Assembly: GCF_018324685.1 (NCBI RefSeq)
Contig: NZ_AP023354.1
Location: forward strand, 3,782,001 to 3,846,000
Source: Actinocatenispora sera
GTDB lineage: Bacteria; Actinomycetota; Actinomycetes; Mycobacteriales; Micromonosporaceae
DNA length: 64,000 nucleotides
Reading direction: 5' to 3'
The notes below the pieces were generated by a model. That model saw only the letters and a program-made list of their open reading frames with translations, was not told the origin of the DNA and searched no databases. Below are positions 51,667 through 60,126 of the stretch, piece after piece (position 1 is the first letter of the stretch; every line of letters begins with the position of its first letter). The position numbers were made by a program, and so were the translations under genes.

Positions 51667-53035
51667 TTGACTTCTCTCCCTCCGAAGGAGGGATTCTTAC
51701 GGCTCACGCCGTGAGACTTTCTGCTTCGTCGCCGACTGCCTGCCCGGAGAACTCCGTTGAGGTGTTACGCCAGCTCCACAGACAGAAACCGCCAGCCCGG
51801 CGGCCAGAAGATTGTTCGCCGCGTTCACGTCCCGGTCATGGGTCGCTCCGCAGCACGGGCGCGTCCAGGTGCGGACGTTCAGTGGCATCTTCTCGTTGAG
51901 ATGCCCGCATCCCGGCTTGGAACGCAGTTTGGAGGAGGGGAACCACCGGTCCACGGCGACCACTTTCCGCCCGTACCAGGTGGCCTTGTACTCCAGCATG
52001 CCCCGGAACTCGGCCCACGCCGCATCACTAATGGCGCGGGCCAGGGAATGGTTTGTGACCATGTTGCGTACGGTCAGGTCCTCGATCACGAGCGTTTGGT
52101 TTTCGCGCACGAGCTTCGAGGTGAGTTTGTGCAGGCCGTCCCGGCGCCGGTCGGCAATACGGGTGTAGATCTTGGCCACCTTGCGCCGGGCCTTGCTCCG
52201 GTTCGCCGATCCGTTTGCCTTGTGGGAAAGCGTCCGCTGCGCCTTGACGAGACGTTCGCGCTCCCTGCGCTCATGTCGGGGATTGCTGATCTTCTCCCCG
52301 GTGGAGAGGGTGAGCAGATGAGTCAGCCCGACATCGATGGGGACTGCCGCCTCAACAACGGGCAGCGACTTGACGGTCGGGTCCTCGCACAGCAGGGACA
52401 CGAACCACCGCCCGGCCGCATCCTGCGACACCGTCACCGTGGACGGCGAAGCGCCATCGGGAAGAGGCCTGGACCAACGGATATCCAGCGGTTCGGACAT
52501 CTTCGCCAGCGTGAGCTGCCCGTCACGGTACCGGAATCCAGAAGTGGTGTATTCAGCGGACTTGCGAGACTTGCGCTTGGATTTGAAGCGCGGGTACTTG
52601 GCGCGCTTGGTGAAAAAGTTGGTGAACGCCACCTGCAGGTGCCGCAGCGTCTGCTGGAGCGGAACCGACGACACACCGTTCAGGTAAGACAGTTCCTCGG
52701 TCTTCTTCCAGGTGGTCAGCATCGCCGAGGTCTGGTTGTAGTTAACCCGCTCCTGCCGTGTCCACGCTTCGGTTCGGGCGGCGAGTGCCATGTTGTAGAC
52801 CTTGCGCACACACCCGAAGGTGCGCGACAGCTCGGCTGCCTGTGCATCGGTCGGATAGAAGCGGTACTTGAACGCCCGCTTCACACGATCCGTGGTCATG
52901 CCCACAAATTAGCGTTGCTACTGGTGAGAATCAAACCCACTGGCCAGGATGCTGTGATCCACTCTGCGAGGCGCTTCCAGGCCCGCCCTGCTCCGCAATG
53001 GCTTTGCTTGCTCCCCCGGCTGAAGCCGGGAGTAC
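51667..53035 (-). mobile_element. IS1341-type (IS200/IS605 group) element with tnpB only
   Basis: About 1.37 kb, bounds estimated. On the minus strand it begins near a left-end hairpin (53011-53032: CCCGGC-TGAA-GCCGGG plus flanking CT/AG), encodes TnpB, and ends after a right-end hairpin (51677-51693: TCCCTCC-GAA-GGAGGGA) followed by GAAGTCAA. No tnpA is present, so it would need a transposase in trans. It separates the malG-like permease from the sulfatase. No target duplication is expected for this group and none is seen. Confidence 0.8.
51697..52899 (-). CDS. tnpB: TnpB, RNA-guided nuclease of IS200/IS605 elements
   Basis: About 400 residues. N-terminal RAFKYRFYPTDAQAAELSRTFG is the family signature. 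RuvC residues are present: Asp191 (PIDVGLTHLLTL), Glu275 (LVIEDLTVRNM), Asp359 (HDRDVNAANN) (numbered from a GTG two codons upstream). The zinc-ribbon between them is degraded: the usual first knuckle (CxxCGH) reads LRSKPGCGH, and the second (CPxCG) reads RPCCG, so one Cys of each pair is missing. Known TnpB proteins use an RNA made from the element's right end as guide. ATG at 52899 chosen; GTG at 52905 possible. Confidence 0.9.
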   Translation of the reverse strand: MTTDRVKRAFKYRFYPTDAQAAELSRTFGCVRKVYNMALAARTEAWTRQERVNYNQTSAMLTTWKKTEELSYLNGVSSVPLQQTLRHLQVAFTNFFTKRAKYPRFKSKRKSRKSAEYTTSGFRYRDGQLTLAKMSEPLDIRWSRPLPDGASPSTVTVSQDAAGRWFVSLLCEDPTVKSLPVVEAAVPIDVGLTHLLTLSTGEKISNPRHERRERERLVKAQRTLSHKANGSANRSKARRKVAKIYTRIADRRRDGLHKLTSKLVRENQTLVIEDLTVRNMVTNHSLARAISDAAWAEFRGMLEYKATWYGRKVVAVDRWFPSSKLRSKPGCGHLNEKMPLNVRTWTRPCCGATHDRDVNAANNLLAAGLAVSVCGAGVTPQRSSPGRQSATKQKVSRREP

Positions 53036-53051
53036 CCACGAAGGAGATCTG

Positions 53052-54374
53052 ATGACCAACGTCGTGGTGTTCCTGACCGACCAGCAGCGGTGGGACACGA
53101 TGGGCCTGCACGGCAACCCGCTGGAGCTGACGCCCAACCTCGACCGGTTCGCCGAGCGCGGCACCTTCTGCGAGTACGCGTTCACCAACCAGCCGGTGTG
53201 CGCGCCGACCCGGGCCTGCCTGCAGACCGGCCGGTGGCCCACCCAGACCGGGGTGTACCGCAACGAGATCCCGCTACCCGCCGACGCCGACACCATCGCA
53301 CGCCGGTTCGCCGCCGGCGGGTACGAGACCGCGTACGTGGGCAAGTGGCACCTGGCGGAGATGGACGACGCACCGGTGCCGCGAGAGCTGCGCGGCGGGT
53401 ACGAGCACTGGTTCGCCGCCGACGCGGTCGAGCTGATGTCGGACGCCTACGACGCCAAGCTGTACGACGGTGACGGGGTGCTGCACGAGCTGCCCGGGTA
53501 CCGGTCGGACGCGTTCGTGGACGCCGCGATCCGCTGGCTGTCCCGCCCGCACGACCGGCCGTTCCTGCTGTTCGTGTCGGTGATCGAGCCGCACCACCAG
53601 AACAGCCGGGACGCCTACCCGGCCCCGGACGGCTACCGCGAGCGGTACGAGAACCGTTGGATGCCAGCCGATCTCGCCGCGCTCGGCGGGTCGGCCCAGC
53701 AGCACCTGGGCGGCTACTGGGGCATGGTCAAGCGGGTCGACGAGGGTTTCGGCCGACTGCTGGACGCGCTGCGCAGCCTCGGCCGGCTCGACGACACGGT
53801 CGTCTGCTACACCACCGACCACGGCTGCCACTTCAAGACCCGCAACGGCGAGTACAAGCGGTCGGCGCACGACGCCTCGATCCGGATCCCGCTGGCGTTC
53901 AACGGGCCCGGCTTCGTCGCGGGCGGCCGGCGACCGGAGCTGGTGAGCCTGCTCGACGTCGCACCGACCCTGCTGGACGCGGCCGGGCTGCCGCACGACG
54001 ACCTGCCCGGCCGGTCGGTCCGCGACGCGGTGCGCGGCGCCACCGACTGGCCCGAGGAGGTGTACGTGCAGATCTCCGAATCCCAGGTGGGCCGGGCGAT
54101 CCGGACCCGTCGTTACACCTACGGAGTGACCGCGCCGGACGCGGACGGCTGGCACCAGCCGACCGCCACCCGCTACGTCGAGGACGTCCTGTACGACAAC
54201 GTGTCCGACCCGCATCAGCTGGCCAACCTGGCCGGCCTCGCCTCCCATCGCGGGCTCGCCGACCGGCTCCGCGACCGGCTGCTGGCCCGACTCGCCGCTG
54301 CCGGTGAGCCCCCCGCCACGATCGAGCCGGCCCCGCCGCGCCCCGCCGGCCAACGCCGCGAGTACCCCCTCTGA
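53052..54374 (+). CDS. Sulfatase (formylglycine type)
   Basis: Hydrolyses sulfate esters, here probably from a sulfated sugar handled by the upstream ABC system. It has 440 residues. N-terminal NVVVFLTDQQRWDTMGLHGN with the metal-binding Asp; Cys50 in NQPVCAPTRACLQTGRWP (C-x-P-x-R, converted to formylglycine); GKWHLAE; and FLLFVSVIEPHHQN. No signal peptide, so cytoplasmic. GAAGGAG 5 nt before the ATG lies next to the IS left end; expression may depend on transcription crossing the element. Confidence 0.94.
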   Translation: MTNVVVFLTDQQRWDTMGLHGNPLELTPNLDRFAERGTFCEYAFTNQPVCAPTRACLQTGRWPTQTGVYRNEIPLPADADTIARRFAAGGYETAYVGKWHLAEMDDAPVPRELRGGYEHWFAADAVELMSDAYDAKLYDGDGVLHELPGYRSDAFVDAAIRWLSRPHDRPFLLFVSVIEPHHQNSRDAYPAPDGYRERYENRWMPADLAALGGSAQQHLGGYWGMVKRVDEGFGRLLDALRSLGRLDDTVVCYTTDHGCHFKTRNGEYKRSAHDASIRIPLAFNGPGFVAGGRRPELVSLLDVAPTLLDAAGLPHDDLPGRSVRDAVRGATDWPEEVYVQISESQVGRAIRTRRYTYGVTAPDADGWHQPTATRYVEDVLYDNVSDPHQLANLAGLASHRGLADRLRDRLLARLAAAGEPPATIEPAPPRPAGQRREYPL

Positions 54375-54401
54375 CCCCACCACCGCGCGGGTCGGGGTGG
54401 G

Positions 54402-55775
54402 TCAGAGGACGGCGCGGGAGTCGCGCAGCCGGCTGTCGATGTCGCGCAGGATGCCCTCGCGGGTCTCGTGGTGCGGCTCGATCAGCAGGCTGCCGTCCCG
54501 CTTCAGCGCGCCCCAGCTGCCGGGCTCACCGGGTACCTTGTCGGCGTCGGACGGGTGCGGGTACACCGAGTCGTCCAGCTTGATCAGGAACCCGACCGGG
54601 TGGATGTTGACGTCGGCGTAGCACGCCGGGACGATCAGCCGGCCGGTGGTGTCGAGCACGCCGCGGCGGCCGATCCGGTCGACCACCGCGAGCCGTTCGG
54701 CGGTGAAACCGAGGATGTGCCGGCCGTCCGCGGTCGCGGTCAGCACCTGGTCGTAGTCGAACGGGATCGCGACCTCGCCGTACCGGTCGATGGCGCCGAA
54801 GACGCCGTCACCGCGGCGCAGCAGCGACAGGCCGAACCGGAACGGCCGCGGATCGAGGTAACCGTCGGCCGGCACCGCGACCTCGCCGTCCACGGTGATC
54901 GCCTGCCAGCTGTCCGGCTCGTCGGTGGGCTGGACCCAGGCCAGCCCCTCGCTGAACGGGGCCGCCTCGCGCAGCCGCAACGGCCGGGACAGCGGCTCGC
55001 CGCGCTGGTCGATCACCTCCCAGCCGAGCGCGCCGGCCCGCCGCACCCACGCCTTCCCGTCGTGGAACGGCTTCGCCTCGTCGAACAGCGGCCCGATCAC
55101 CTGCTCGCCGGCCGGATCCCGGTAGCTCCACCGCCCGGTGGACTTGTCCCGCACGCAGACCGGCACCGGCTCCTGGCCGAGCAGCTCCGGCCTGGTGCGC
55201 CGGTAGGGCCCCCAGCCGCCCAGCGTGGCGTGCGTCAGCACCGCCTCCAGCGCGACCTCGACCGTCTGGACGAACTCCGAGCCGGCGTCCGGCCGCAGCG
55301 CGAGCGCCTTCTCGAAGTGCTCGCACGCCTCGATGTTGCGGCCCTGCTCGAAGCAGCAGGTACCGGTCTGCAGGTGGATCGCGGCCCGCAGCCGGTCGGG
55401 CAGATCGTCGGAGGCGGCCAGCGCGTACTCCCGGTCGGCGGCGGCGTGCTGCCCGGCCGCCTGGTACGCGTGCGCGAGCCGGGTCCGGGCGATCGCGGTG
55501 CGGCGCATGCTGCCGGTCAGCTCGGCCGCCTCCACCGCGCGCTTGCCGTCCTCCAGCGCCGCATCCAGCTCGCCGAGCAGCCGGTGCGCGACCGATCGCA
55601 GCCCGTACTGCCGGGACCGCGCGGCGTCGCTGCCGGGCAGGGCGAGCTGGCTGGTGAGTGCCGCGCGGGCAGCGTCGATCGACTCCCGGTCGTCGATCGA
55701 CTCGCGCAGCGTCTCCGGGTCGAGGCGCCACGGGAGGGCCGAGAGCACGGCCTCCGGGTCTGCCGTCACGGACAC
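54402..55775 (-). CDS. TPR- and WG-repeat-containing protein
   Basis: 457 residues. The N-terminal half (~50-190) is helical with TPR character (AHRLLGELDAALEDGKRAVE, CFEQGRNIEACEHFEKALAL). The C-terminal half has WG (beta-leucine-rich-like) repeats: GRWSYRDPAGEQVIGPLFDE, GALGWEVIDQRGEPLSR, GVFGAIDRYGEVAIPFDYDQ and GRRGVLDTTGRLIVPACYAD. WG repeats are thought to bind proteins or peptidoglycan; the partner is unknown. No signal peptide. Convergent with the sulfatase. Confidence 0.85.
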   Translation of the reverse strand: MSVTADPEAVLSALPWRLDPETLRESIDDRESIDAARAALTSQLALPGSDAARSRQYGLRSVAHRLLGELDAALEDGKRAVEAAELTGSMRRTAIARTRLAHAYQAAGQHAAADREYALAASDDLPDRLRAAIHLQTGTCCFEQGRNIEACEHFEKALALRPDAGSEFVQTVEVALEAVLTHATLGGWGPYRRTRPELLGQEPVPVCVRDKSTGRWSYRDPAGEQVIGPLFDEAKPFHDGKAWVRRAGALGWEVIDQRGEPLSRPLRLREAAPFSEGLAWVQPTDEPDSWQAITVDGEVAVPADGYLDPRPFRFGLSLLRRGDGVFGAIDRYGEVAIPFDYDQVLTATADGRHILGFTAERLAVVDRIGRRGVLDTTGRLIVPACYADVNIHPVGFLIKLDDSVYPHPSDADKVPGEPGSWGALKRDGSLLIEPHHETREGILRDIDSRLRDSRAVL

Positions 55776-55889
55776 ATCGTGCCGGATCGATGCCTGCGCC
55801 GTGCACCCGCACCACGCCGAGACCGGCCGCCAGCTCGTCTTTTGTCCGGCTCGGCACTCGGGGTAGCTGCGCAGGTCACGGTCAGTTTC

Positions 55890-56888
55890 CTAAGCGGCGA
55901 CGGCGGGACGGTGCAGGGCGCCGAGCAGCATCGGCAGCGACCGGTGCAGCTCGCGCTGCCAGTACGGCCAGGAGTGGGTGCCGGGCCCGTAGAAGTCGGT
56001 GACCAGGTGCCGGGCGTGCAGTGCGGTGAGCCGGGCGGCGAGGTGGTGGTTCTCGGCGTCGAACAGCGTCTCGTACGCGCTGGTCGCCCCCGGCTTGTCG
56101 TAGGGCCCGGCGGTGCCGTCACCCGACGACAGGAACACCGGGATCCGGCGCAGCGCGTTCGCCAGGTAGTACGGGTCGTGCGCGGCCCAGATGTCGCGCT
56201 GCGCGACCGGGTCGCCCCACAGCGCCAGCGGGTCGGCGCCCTGGCCGGCGCTGATCTGCAGCACGTTCTCCGGGCCGCCGGGGGAGTAGAGCGGGTCGAC
56301 CACGCCGGAGTACGACGCGGCGGCGCGGAACATGCCCGGATGCCGGCCGGCGTACGACAGGGCGCCGAAGCCGCCCATCGACAGCCCGGCGATCACCCGG
56401 TCGCTGCTCGCCCCGTAGCCGCGCTCGACGATCTGGCGCACCTCGCGGAGGTGGAAGGTCTCCCAGGCCGGGGTGCCGCCGGCGCCGTTGTTCCACCAGT
56501 TCGAGTACCAGCCGGTGACGCCGGCCTCCGGCATGGCGACCAGCACGTGTCGCAGCTCCGGGATGCTCGCGACATCGGTCAGCGCGGTCCAGCTGGTGTA
56601 GTCGCCGCAGCAGCCGTGCAGCAGCCACAGCGTGGGCCAGTGCCGGTGGCTCGCCGCCGACCAGCCGTCCGGGGTCAGCAGCCGGACCGGCGCCGTGGTG
56701 CCCAGCGCCGGCGACGAGATCGTCAGGTCCAGTTGCCGGTCGGCCACCTCGTGCTCGGCGACGACCCGGGCGCCGTCGCCGGCGACCGCCGCGCGTTCCG
56801 GTGCCGCCGCAGCCGGCGCGGCGCCCACCAGCAGGGCGGCGACGACGGCCAGGGAGGCCAGGATGGCGGACCAACGGCGGGCAAGCAT
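55890..56888 (-). CDS. Secreted alpha/beta-hydrolase, esterase D / Ag85-like
   Basis: 332 residues. Signal peptide MLARRWSAILASLAVVAALLVGAAPAAAA. Hydrolase core: PTLWLLHGCCGDYTSWT (oxyanion region), GLSMGGFGALSYAGRHP with nucleophile Ser in GLSMGG, and THSWPYWQRELHRSLPML carrying the catalytic His, as in the antigen 85/esterase family. The ATG at 56888 follows GAGGTGG and gives a proper signal peptide. Likely an extracellular esterase or acyltransferase. Confidence 0.92.
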   Translation of the reverse strand: MLARRWSAILASLAVVAALLVGAAPAAAAPERAAVAGDGARVVAEHEVADRQLDLTISSPALGTTAPVRLLTPDGWSAASHRHWPTLWLLHGCCGDYTSWTALTDVASIPELRHVLVAMPEAGVTGWYSNWWNNGAGGTPAWETFHLREVRQIVERGYGASSDRVIAGLSMGGFGALSYAGRHPGMFRAAASYSGVVDPLYSPGGPENVLQISAGQGADPLALWGDPVAQRDIWAAHDPYYLANALRRIPVFLSSGDGTAGPYDKPGATSAYETLFDAENHHLAARLTALHARHLVTDFYGPGTHSWPYWQRELHRSLPMLLGALHRPAVAA

Positions 56889-57005
56889 GCGACCACCTCG
56901 CAACGCGCGTGGACGGCATCGGCGGGGCGACCGACACCGGTACTTGCCACTTTCTACCGCATTTTCCTAGGTTCGCGACAGCATAGGCCGGTCACGTGTT
57001 CCTGT

Positions 57006-57043
57006 CGGTACCGTCCGCTTCGGTACCGTCCGCTCCGGTACCG
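57006..57043. repeat. 15-bp direct repeat
   Basis: Two units of CGGTACCGTCCGCTY (57006-57020, 57021-57035) and a partial third (57036-57043), just after the deacetylase stop codon on the minus strand. Each carries the palindrome CGGTACCG. Confidence 0.6.
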
Positions 57044-57044
57044 G

Positions 57045-57848
57045 TCACCGAGGGTCGACCAGGCCGTGCTCGTGCAGCGGGCCGACCTTCCACCCGGCGT
57101 CGTGGCACAGGTCGAGGATGGTCGGGACCGCGGCGAGCGTCGCCCGCCACGACTCGGGCGCGGCCGTGGCGCTCGCGGTGTCGTGCAGCAGGATCGTGCC
57201 GCCGCCGCGCAGGTCGGCGGCCACGGTCCGGTACACCGAGGAGCCGGTGGCGCGCGCCGTCCAGTCCCTACCCCAGGCGGTCCACAGCACGGTACGCATC
57301 CCCAGCCGGTGCGCCGCGGCCCACGCCGCGCTGCTGAGCACCCCGTACGGCGGGCGGAAGAACCGGGGCGCCGTGCCGGCGGCGGTCGCGACCAGGTCGT
57401 GCGCCCGGGCCAGGTGGTCGGCGACCCGGCGCGGCGGGTACCGCAGCAGCAGCTTGTGCTGCAGGCCGTGCACCGCGAGTTCGTGGCCGGCCGCGGCGAT
57501 CTCGGCGGCGAGCCGCGGGTGGCGCGCGACGTTCGCGCCGACCAGGAAGAACGTCGCGGTGACCCCCCGGTCGGCGAGCAGTTGCAGCACCTTCGGGGTC
57601 GAGACCGGGTCCGGCCCGTCGTCGAAGGTGAGCGCGACGTGGTCGCCGCGGCCGGTGCCGGCCAGCGCCGGCGCGAACATCCGCCGCGGCCCGGCCAGCG
57701 CGAGTACCGCGGGCGCCGCGTGCAGCGCGGCCGCCCCGGCGAGTGCGACGGCGGCCGTACCGGCGACCCGCCGGCCGGCGCGCCCGCGTCGTGCCGGCAG
57801 ACCGGTCGCGGATCGGGACACCGTGCCGCTGCTACCTCGCCCGGTCAT
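57045..57848 (-). CDS. Polysaccharide deacetylase (NodB domain)
   Basis: 267 residues. One N-terminal hydrophobic segment after a basic stretch (signal anchor, ~28-52), then a NodB domain: HVALTFDDGPDPVSTPKVLQ (catalytic base Asp and metal Asp), ELAVHGLQHKLLL (HxxxH-like metal ligands), RFFRPPYGVLSSAAWAAA and GGTILLHDTA with the catalytic His. Likely N-deacetylates a cell-envelope glycan outside the membrane. Starts inside the stop of the glycosyltransferase gene (ATGA), so co-translated with it. Confidence 0.92.
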   Translation of the reverse strand: MTGRGSSGTVSRSATGLPARRGRAGRRVAGTAAVALAGAAALHAAPAVLALAGPRRMFAPALAGTGRGDHVALTFDDGPDPVSTPKVLQLLADRGVTATFFLVGANVARHPRLAAEIAAAGHELAVHGLQHKLLLRYPPRRVADHLARAHDLVATAAGTAPRFFRPPYGVLSSAAWAAAHRLGMRTVLWTAWGRDWTARATGSSVYRTVAADLRGGGTILLHDTASATAAPESWRATLAAVPTILDLCHDAGWKVGPLHEHGLVDPR

Positions 57849-59050
57849 GCGATCCGCCGCAGCGCCGAGGCGGGCGCGGCCACCGCCGCGAGCTCCGCGA
57901 TCACCGTCGCCGGGTCCGCCTTGGCCGGCTCGGTCGCCGGGCGGCGCGGCTCGTGCAGCGCCGCGGCCAGCTCGTTCGCGTCGCGCACCCAGTACGCCAG
58001 ACCCGCCGCGTCGAACGCCTCGGCGTTGGTACGGCCGTGCCCCGGCAACGGCCGGTGGATCAGCACCGGCACGCCCAGCTCGGTCGCCTCCACCGAGGTG
58101 ATGCCGCCGCCGTTGGTGACCACCGCGTCGCAGGCGCGCATCAGCGTGGCCATCTCGTCCACCCAGCCCAGGGTGATGCCCACCCCCGCGGCGGACAGCT
58201 CGGCCCGCAACGCCTCGTTCGTCGCGCAGACCACCACCGGTACCGCCGTACCGGTCGCCGCGATCTCCCGCGCGGTGCGGGCGACGTCGCCCACCGCCCA
58301 GGCACCGCCGGCGACGAGCGCCAGCCGGCCGGTGGCGGGCAGCCCGAGCCGGCGCCTGGCCGCCGCCTGGCTCGGCTGCGCGCCGGACCGGAACTGGCTG
58401 CGTACCGCCGCGTCCACCCGGCGCACCCGCCGGGCACCGAGCGCAGTGATCTGCTCGGCGGTGACCCGGTGCGCGGCGAGGTAGCAGTCGCAGCCGCGAT
58501 CCATCCACAGTGGATGGACCGACACGTCGGTCAGGTAGGTCAGCACCGGTGCGGCGAGCCAGCCCCGCCGCCGCAACCGGCCCAGTACCAGGGTGGCGAG
58601 CGGGTAGGTGGACAGCACCGCCGCCGCGCCCGCGGTCCGGCGGCGCAGCGCGCGGCCGGTCAGCACGAAGCACAGCACCGACACCAGCCAGCAGACCGGC
58701 CGGGCCCGCAGCAGCGCGCAGACCATTCCCCAGCTGGCCGGCAGCACCGACAGCTGGCCGGCGTACAGCAGGCGCAGCAGGGCACCGGTACGGCCTGGGA
58801 ACTGGTCCATGAAGTCGTGCGTGTCGACGGTGAATCCGCTCGCCCGCAGCCGGCGGCCGAGCTCGTCGGCGCAGGCGTTGTGGCCGCCGCCGATGCCGGC
58901 CGACACGATGACGATCCGGGCGCCGGAGTCGGCGCCGCTGCACGGCGCCGGCGGGGTGGCGGTCCGGCGGCGCCGCGGCAGCCGGGCGAGACGCGCGCCT
59001 CCCCGGTTACCGGGGCGGGAGTGGGCAGGCAACGTTGCCGCGCTGGGCAT
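57845..59050 (-). CDS. MGDG-synthase/MurG-like glycosyltransferase
   Basis: 401 residues, GT-B fold of GT28 type. IVIVSAGIGGGHNACADELG is the N-terminal Gly-rich lipid-acceptor region found in monogalactosyldiacylglycerol synthases and processive diacylglycerol glucosyltransferases. A mid-region follows (STYPLATLVLGRL, PVLTYLTDVSVHPLW), and a C-terminal donor site (VVTNGGGITSVEATELGVPV). ATG at 59050 has GGAG 7 nt upstream; a GTG at 59086 is possible. Paired with a deacetylase, it may make and modify a glycolipid or envelope glycan. Confidence 0.9.
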   Translation of the reverse strand: MPSAATLPAHSRPGNRGGARLARLPRRRRTATPPAPCSGADSGARIVIVSAGIGGGHNACADELGRRLRASGFTVDTHDFMDQFPGRTGALLRLLYAGQLSVLPASWGMVCALLRARPVCWLVSVLCFVLTGRALRRRTAGAAAVLSTYPLATLVLGRLRRRGWLAAPVLTYLTDVSVHPLWMDRGCDCYLAAHRVTAEQITALGARRVRRVDAAVRSQFRSGAQPSQAAARRRLGLPATGRLALVAGGAWAVGDVARTAREIAATGTAVPVVVCATNEALRAELSAAGVGITLGWVDEMATLMRACDAVVTNGGGITSVEATELGVPVLIHRPLPGHGRTNAEAFDAAGLAYWVRDANELAAALHEPRRPATEPAKADPATVIAELAAVAAPASALRRIA

Positions 59051-59378
59051 CTGGGGACTCCAAGACGAGGTCGAAACGGTGACCAAGAAGTCCTGGCAGG
59101 AAGGGCTGCCAGGACCTCCGGACCGGACATCCGGCTCTCATCACGCTCTCAGGTTCGGCGGCCCGCGGACATGCTGGCTTCCCCTGATCTTGGCCTGGTG
59201 CTACCCCGAGTCCGATCACCCCGGCTAGCCCTGAGTGGGGTCCGGGTTGACGCCCCTGACATGCGCAGACACCCGTACCTGGCGCCTCAGGGGAGCCCGG
59301 GGGAGTTGCCCGGATGCTTCTCGGGTGTCCGATCGGTGAGGCTGCTGCCATGATCGACTCTGTGGCCCCGGCCTCGTC
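59051..59378. other. Divergent intergenic region, no gene
   Basis: 328 bp between the leftward glycosyltransferase and the rightward DedA gene. No conserved ORF. It should contain both promoters, but I see no clear -35/-10 pair. Confidence 0.4.
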
Positions 59379-60011
59379 GTGCACCTGCTGACCCGCTGGG
59401 TACTGAGCCTGCCGCCGTACCTGATGTGCGCGGTGCCGGCGCTGGTGGTGCTGGCCGAACCGGCGCTGCTGGCCGGCGTCGTCCTGCCCAGCGTCGGATC
59501 GATGCTGCTGCTCGGCTTCCTGGCGCATGCCGGCGCGGTGCCGCTGGTGCCGGCGATGGCGTGTGGCGTCGCCGGCGCGACCATCGGCGACTCGCTGGGG
59601 TACCTGGCGGGCCGCCGCTGGTCGCGCCGGCGGGACCGGCTGCGCGGTCTGGTCGGCGCCCGGCGGTGGGACCGTGCCGAGTCGTTCGTGCTGCGGTTCG
59701 GCGGGCTCGCGGTGGTGGCGGCGCGGTTCCTGACCGGACTGCGCACCCTGGTGCCGCGGCTCGGTGGGCTGTCCGGCATGCCGTACCGCCGGTTCCTCGC
59801 GTTCAGCGGGCCGGCCGGCGCGGTGTGGGGCGCCGGCTTCGTCGCGGTCGGCTACCTGGCCGGCGCCTCGTACCGCCGGGTGGCGGGCCTGCTCGGTACC
59901 GGCGGGGCGGTGGCGCTCGGCGTGCTGGCGCTCGCCGCGCTGGCCGCGCTGGTGGCACTGCGGGTGCGGCGGTGGCGTCGCGCCGCGGTGCCGGACATCC
60001 CACCAGGGTGA
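59379..60011 (+). CDS. DedA-family membrane protein
   Basis: 210 residues. The DedA/SNARE-associated core is ALLAGVVLPSVGSMLLLGFLAHAG, VAGATIGDSLGYLAGRRW, VVAARFLTGLRTLVPRLGGLSGMPYRRFLAFSGPAGAVWGAGFVAVGYLAG with the conserved R-x-x-P-x-x-x-G pattern. These proteins act in membrane-lipid flipping and envelope homeostasis. GTG start without a strong ribosome binding site. Confidence 0.93.
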   Translation: MHLLTRWVLSLPPYLMCAVPALVVLAEPALLAGVVLPSVGSMLLLGFLAHAGAVPLVPAMACGVAGATIGDSLGYLAGRRWSRRRDRLRGLVGARRWDRAESFVLRFGGLAVVAARFLTGLRTLVPRLGGLSGMPYRRFLAFSGPAGAVWGAGFVAVGYLAGASYRRVAGLLGTGGAVALGVLALAALAALVALRVRRWRRAAVPDIPPG

Positions 60012-60126
60012 CCGGTTCCCCCGTTTTCCCGTGTTGTGCCTCGGCTGCGGGATACCGTCCAGTTCAGACGGACGGTGCGCCGCGGCCACCGCGCGGCACC
60101 CGGCCGTACGACGGGAGGGGGCCGCC

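Noticed and set aside
57849-58943. N-terminal extension of the deacetylase frame
   Set aside because: It is an out-of-frame shadow of the glycosyltransferase gene; the deacetylase starts at 57848.
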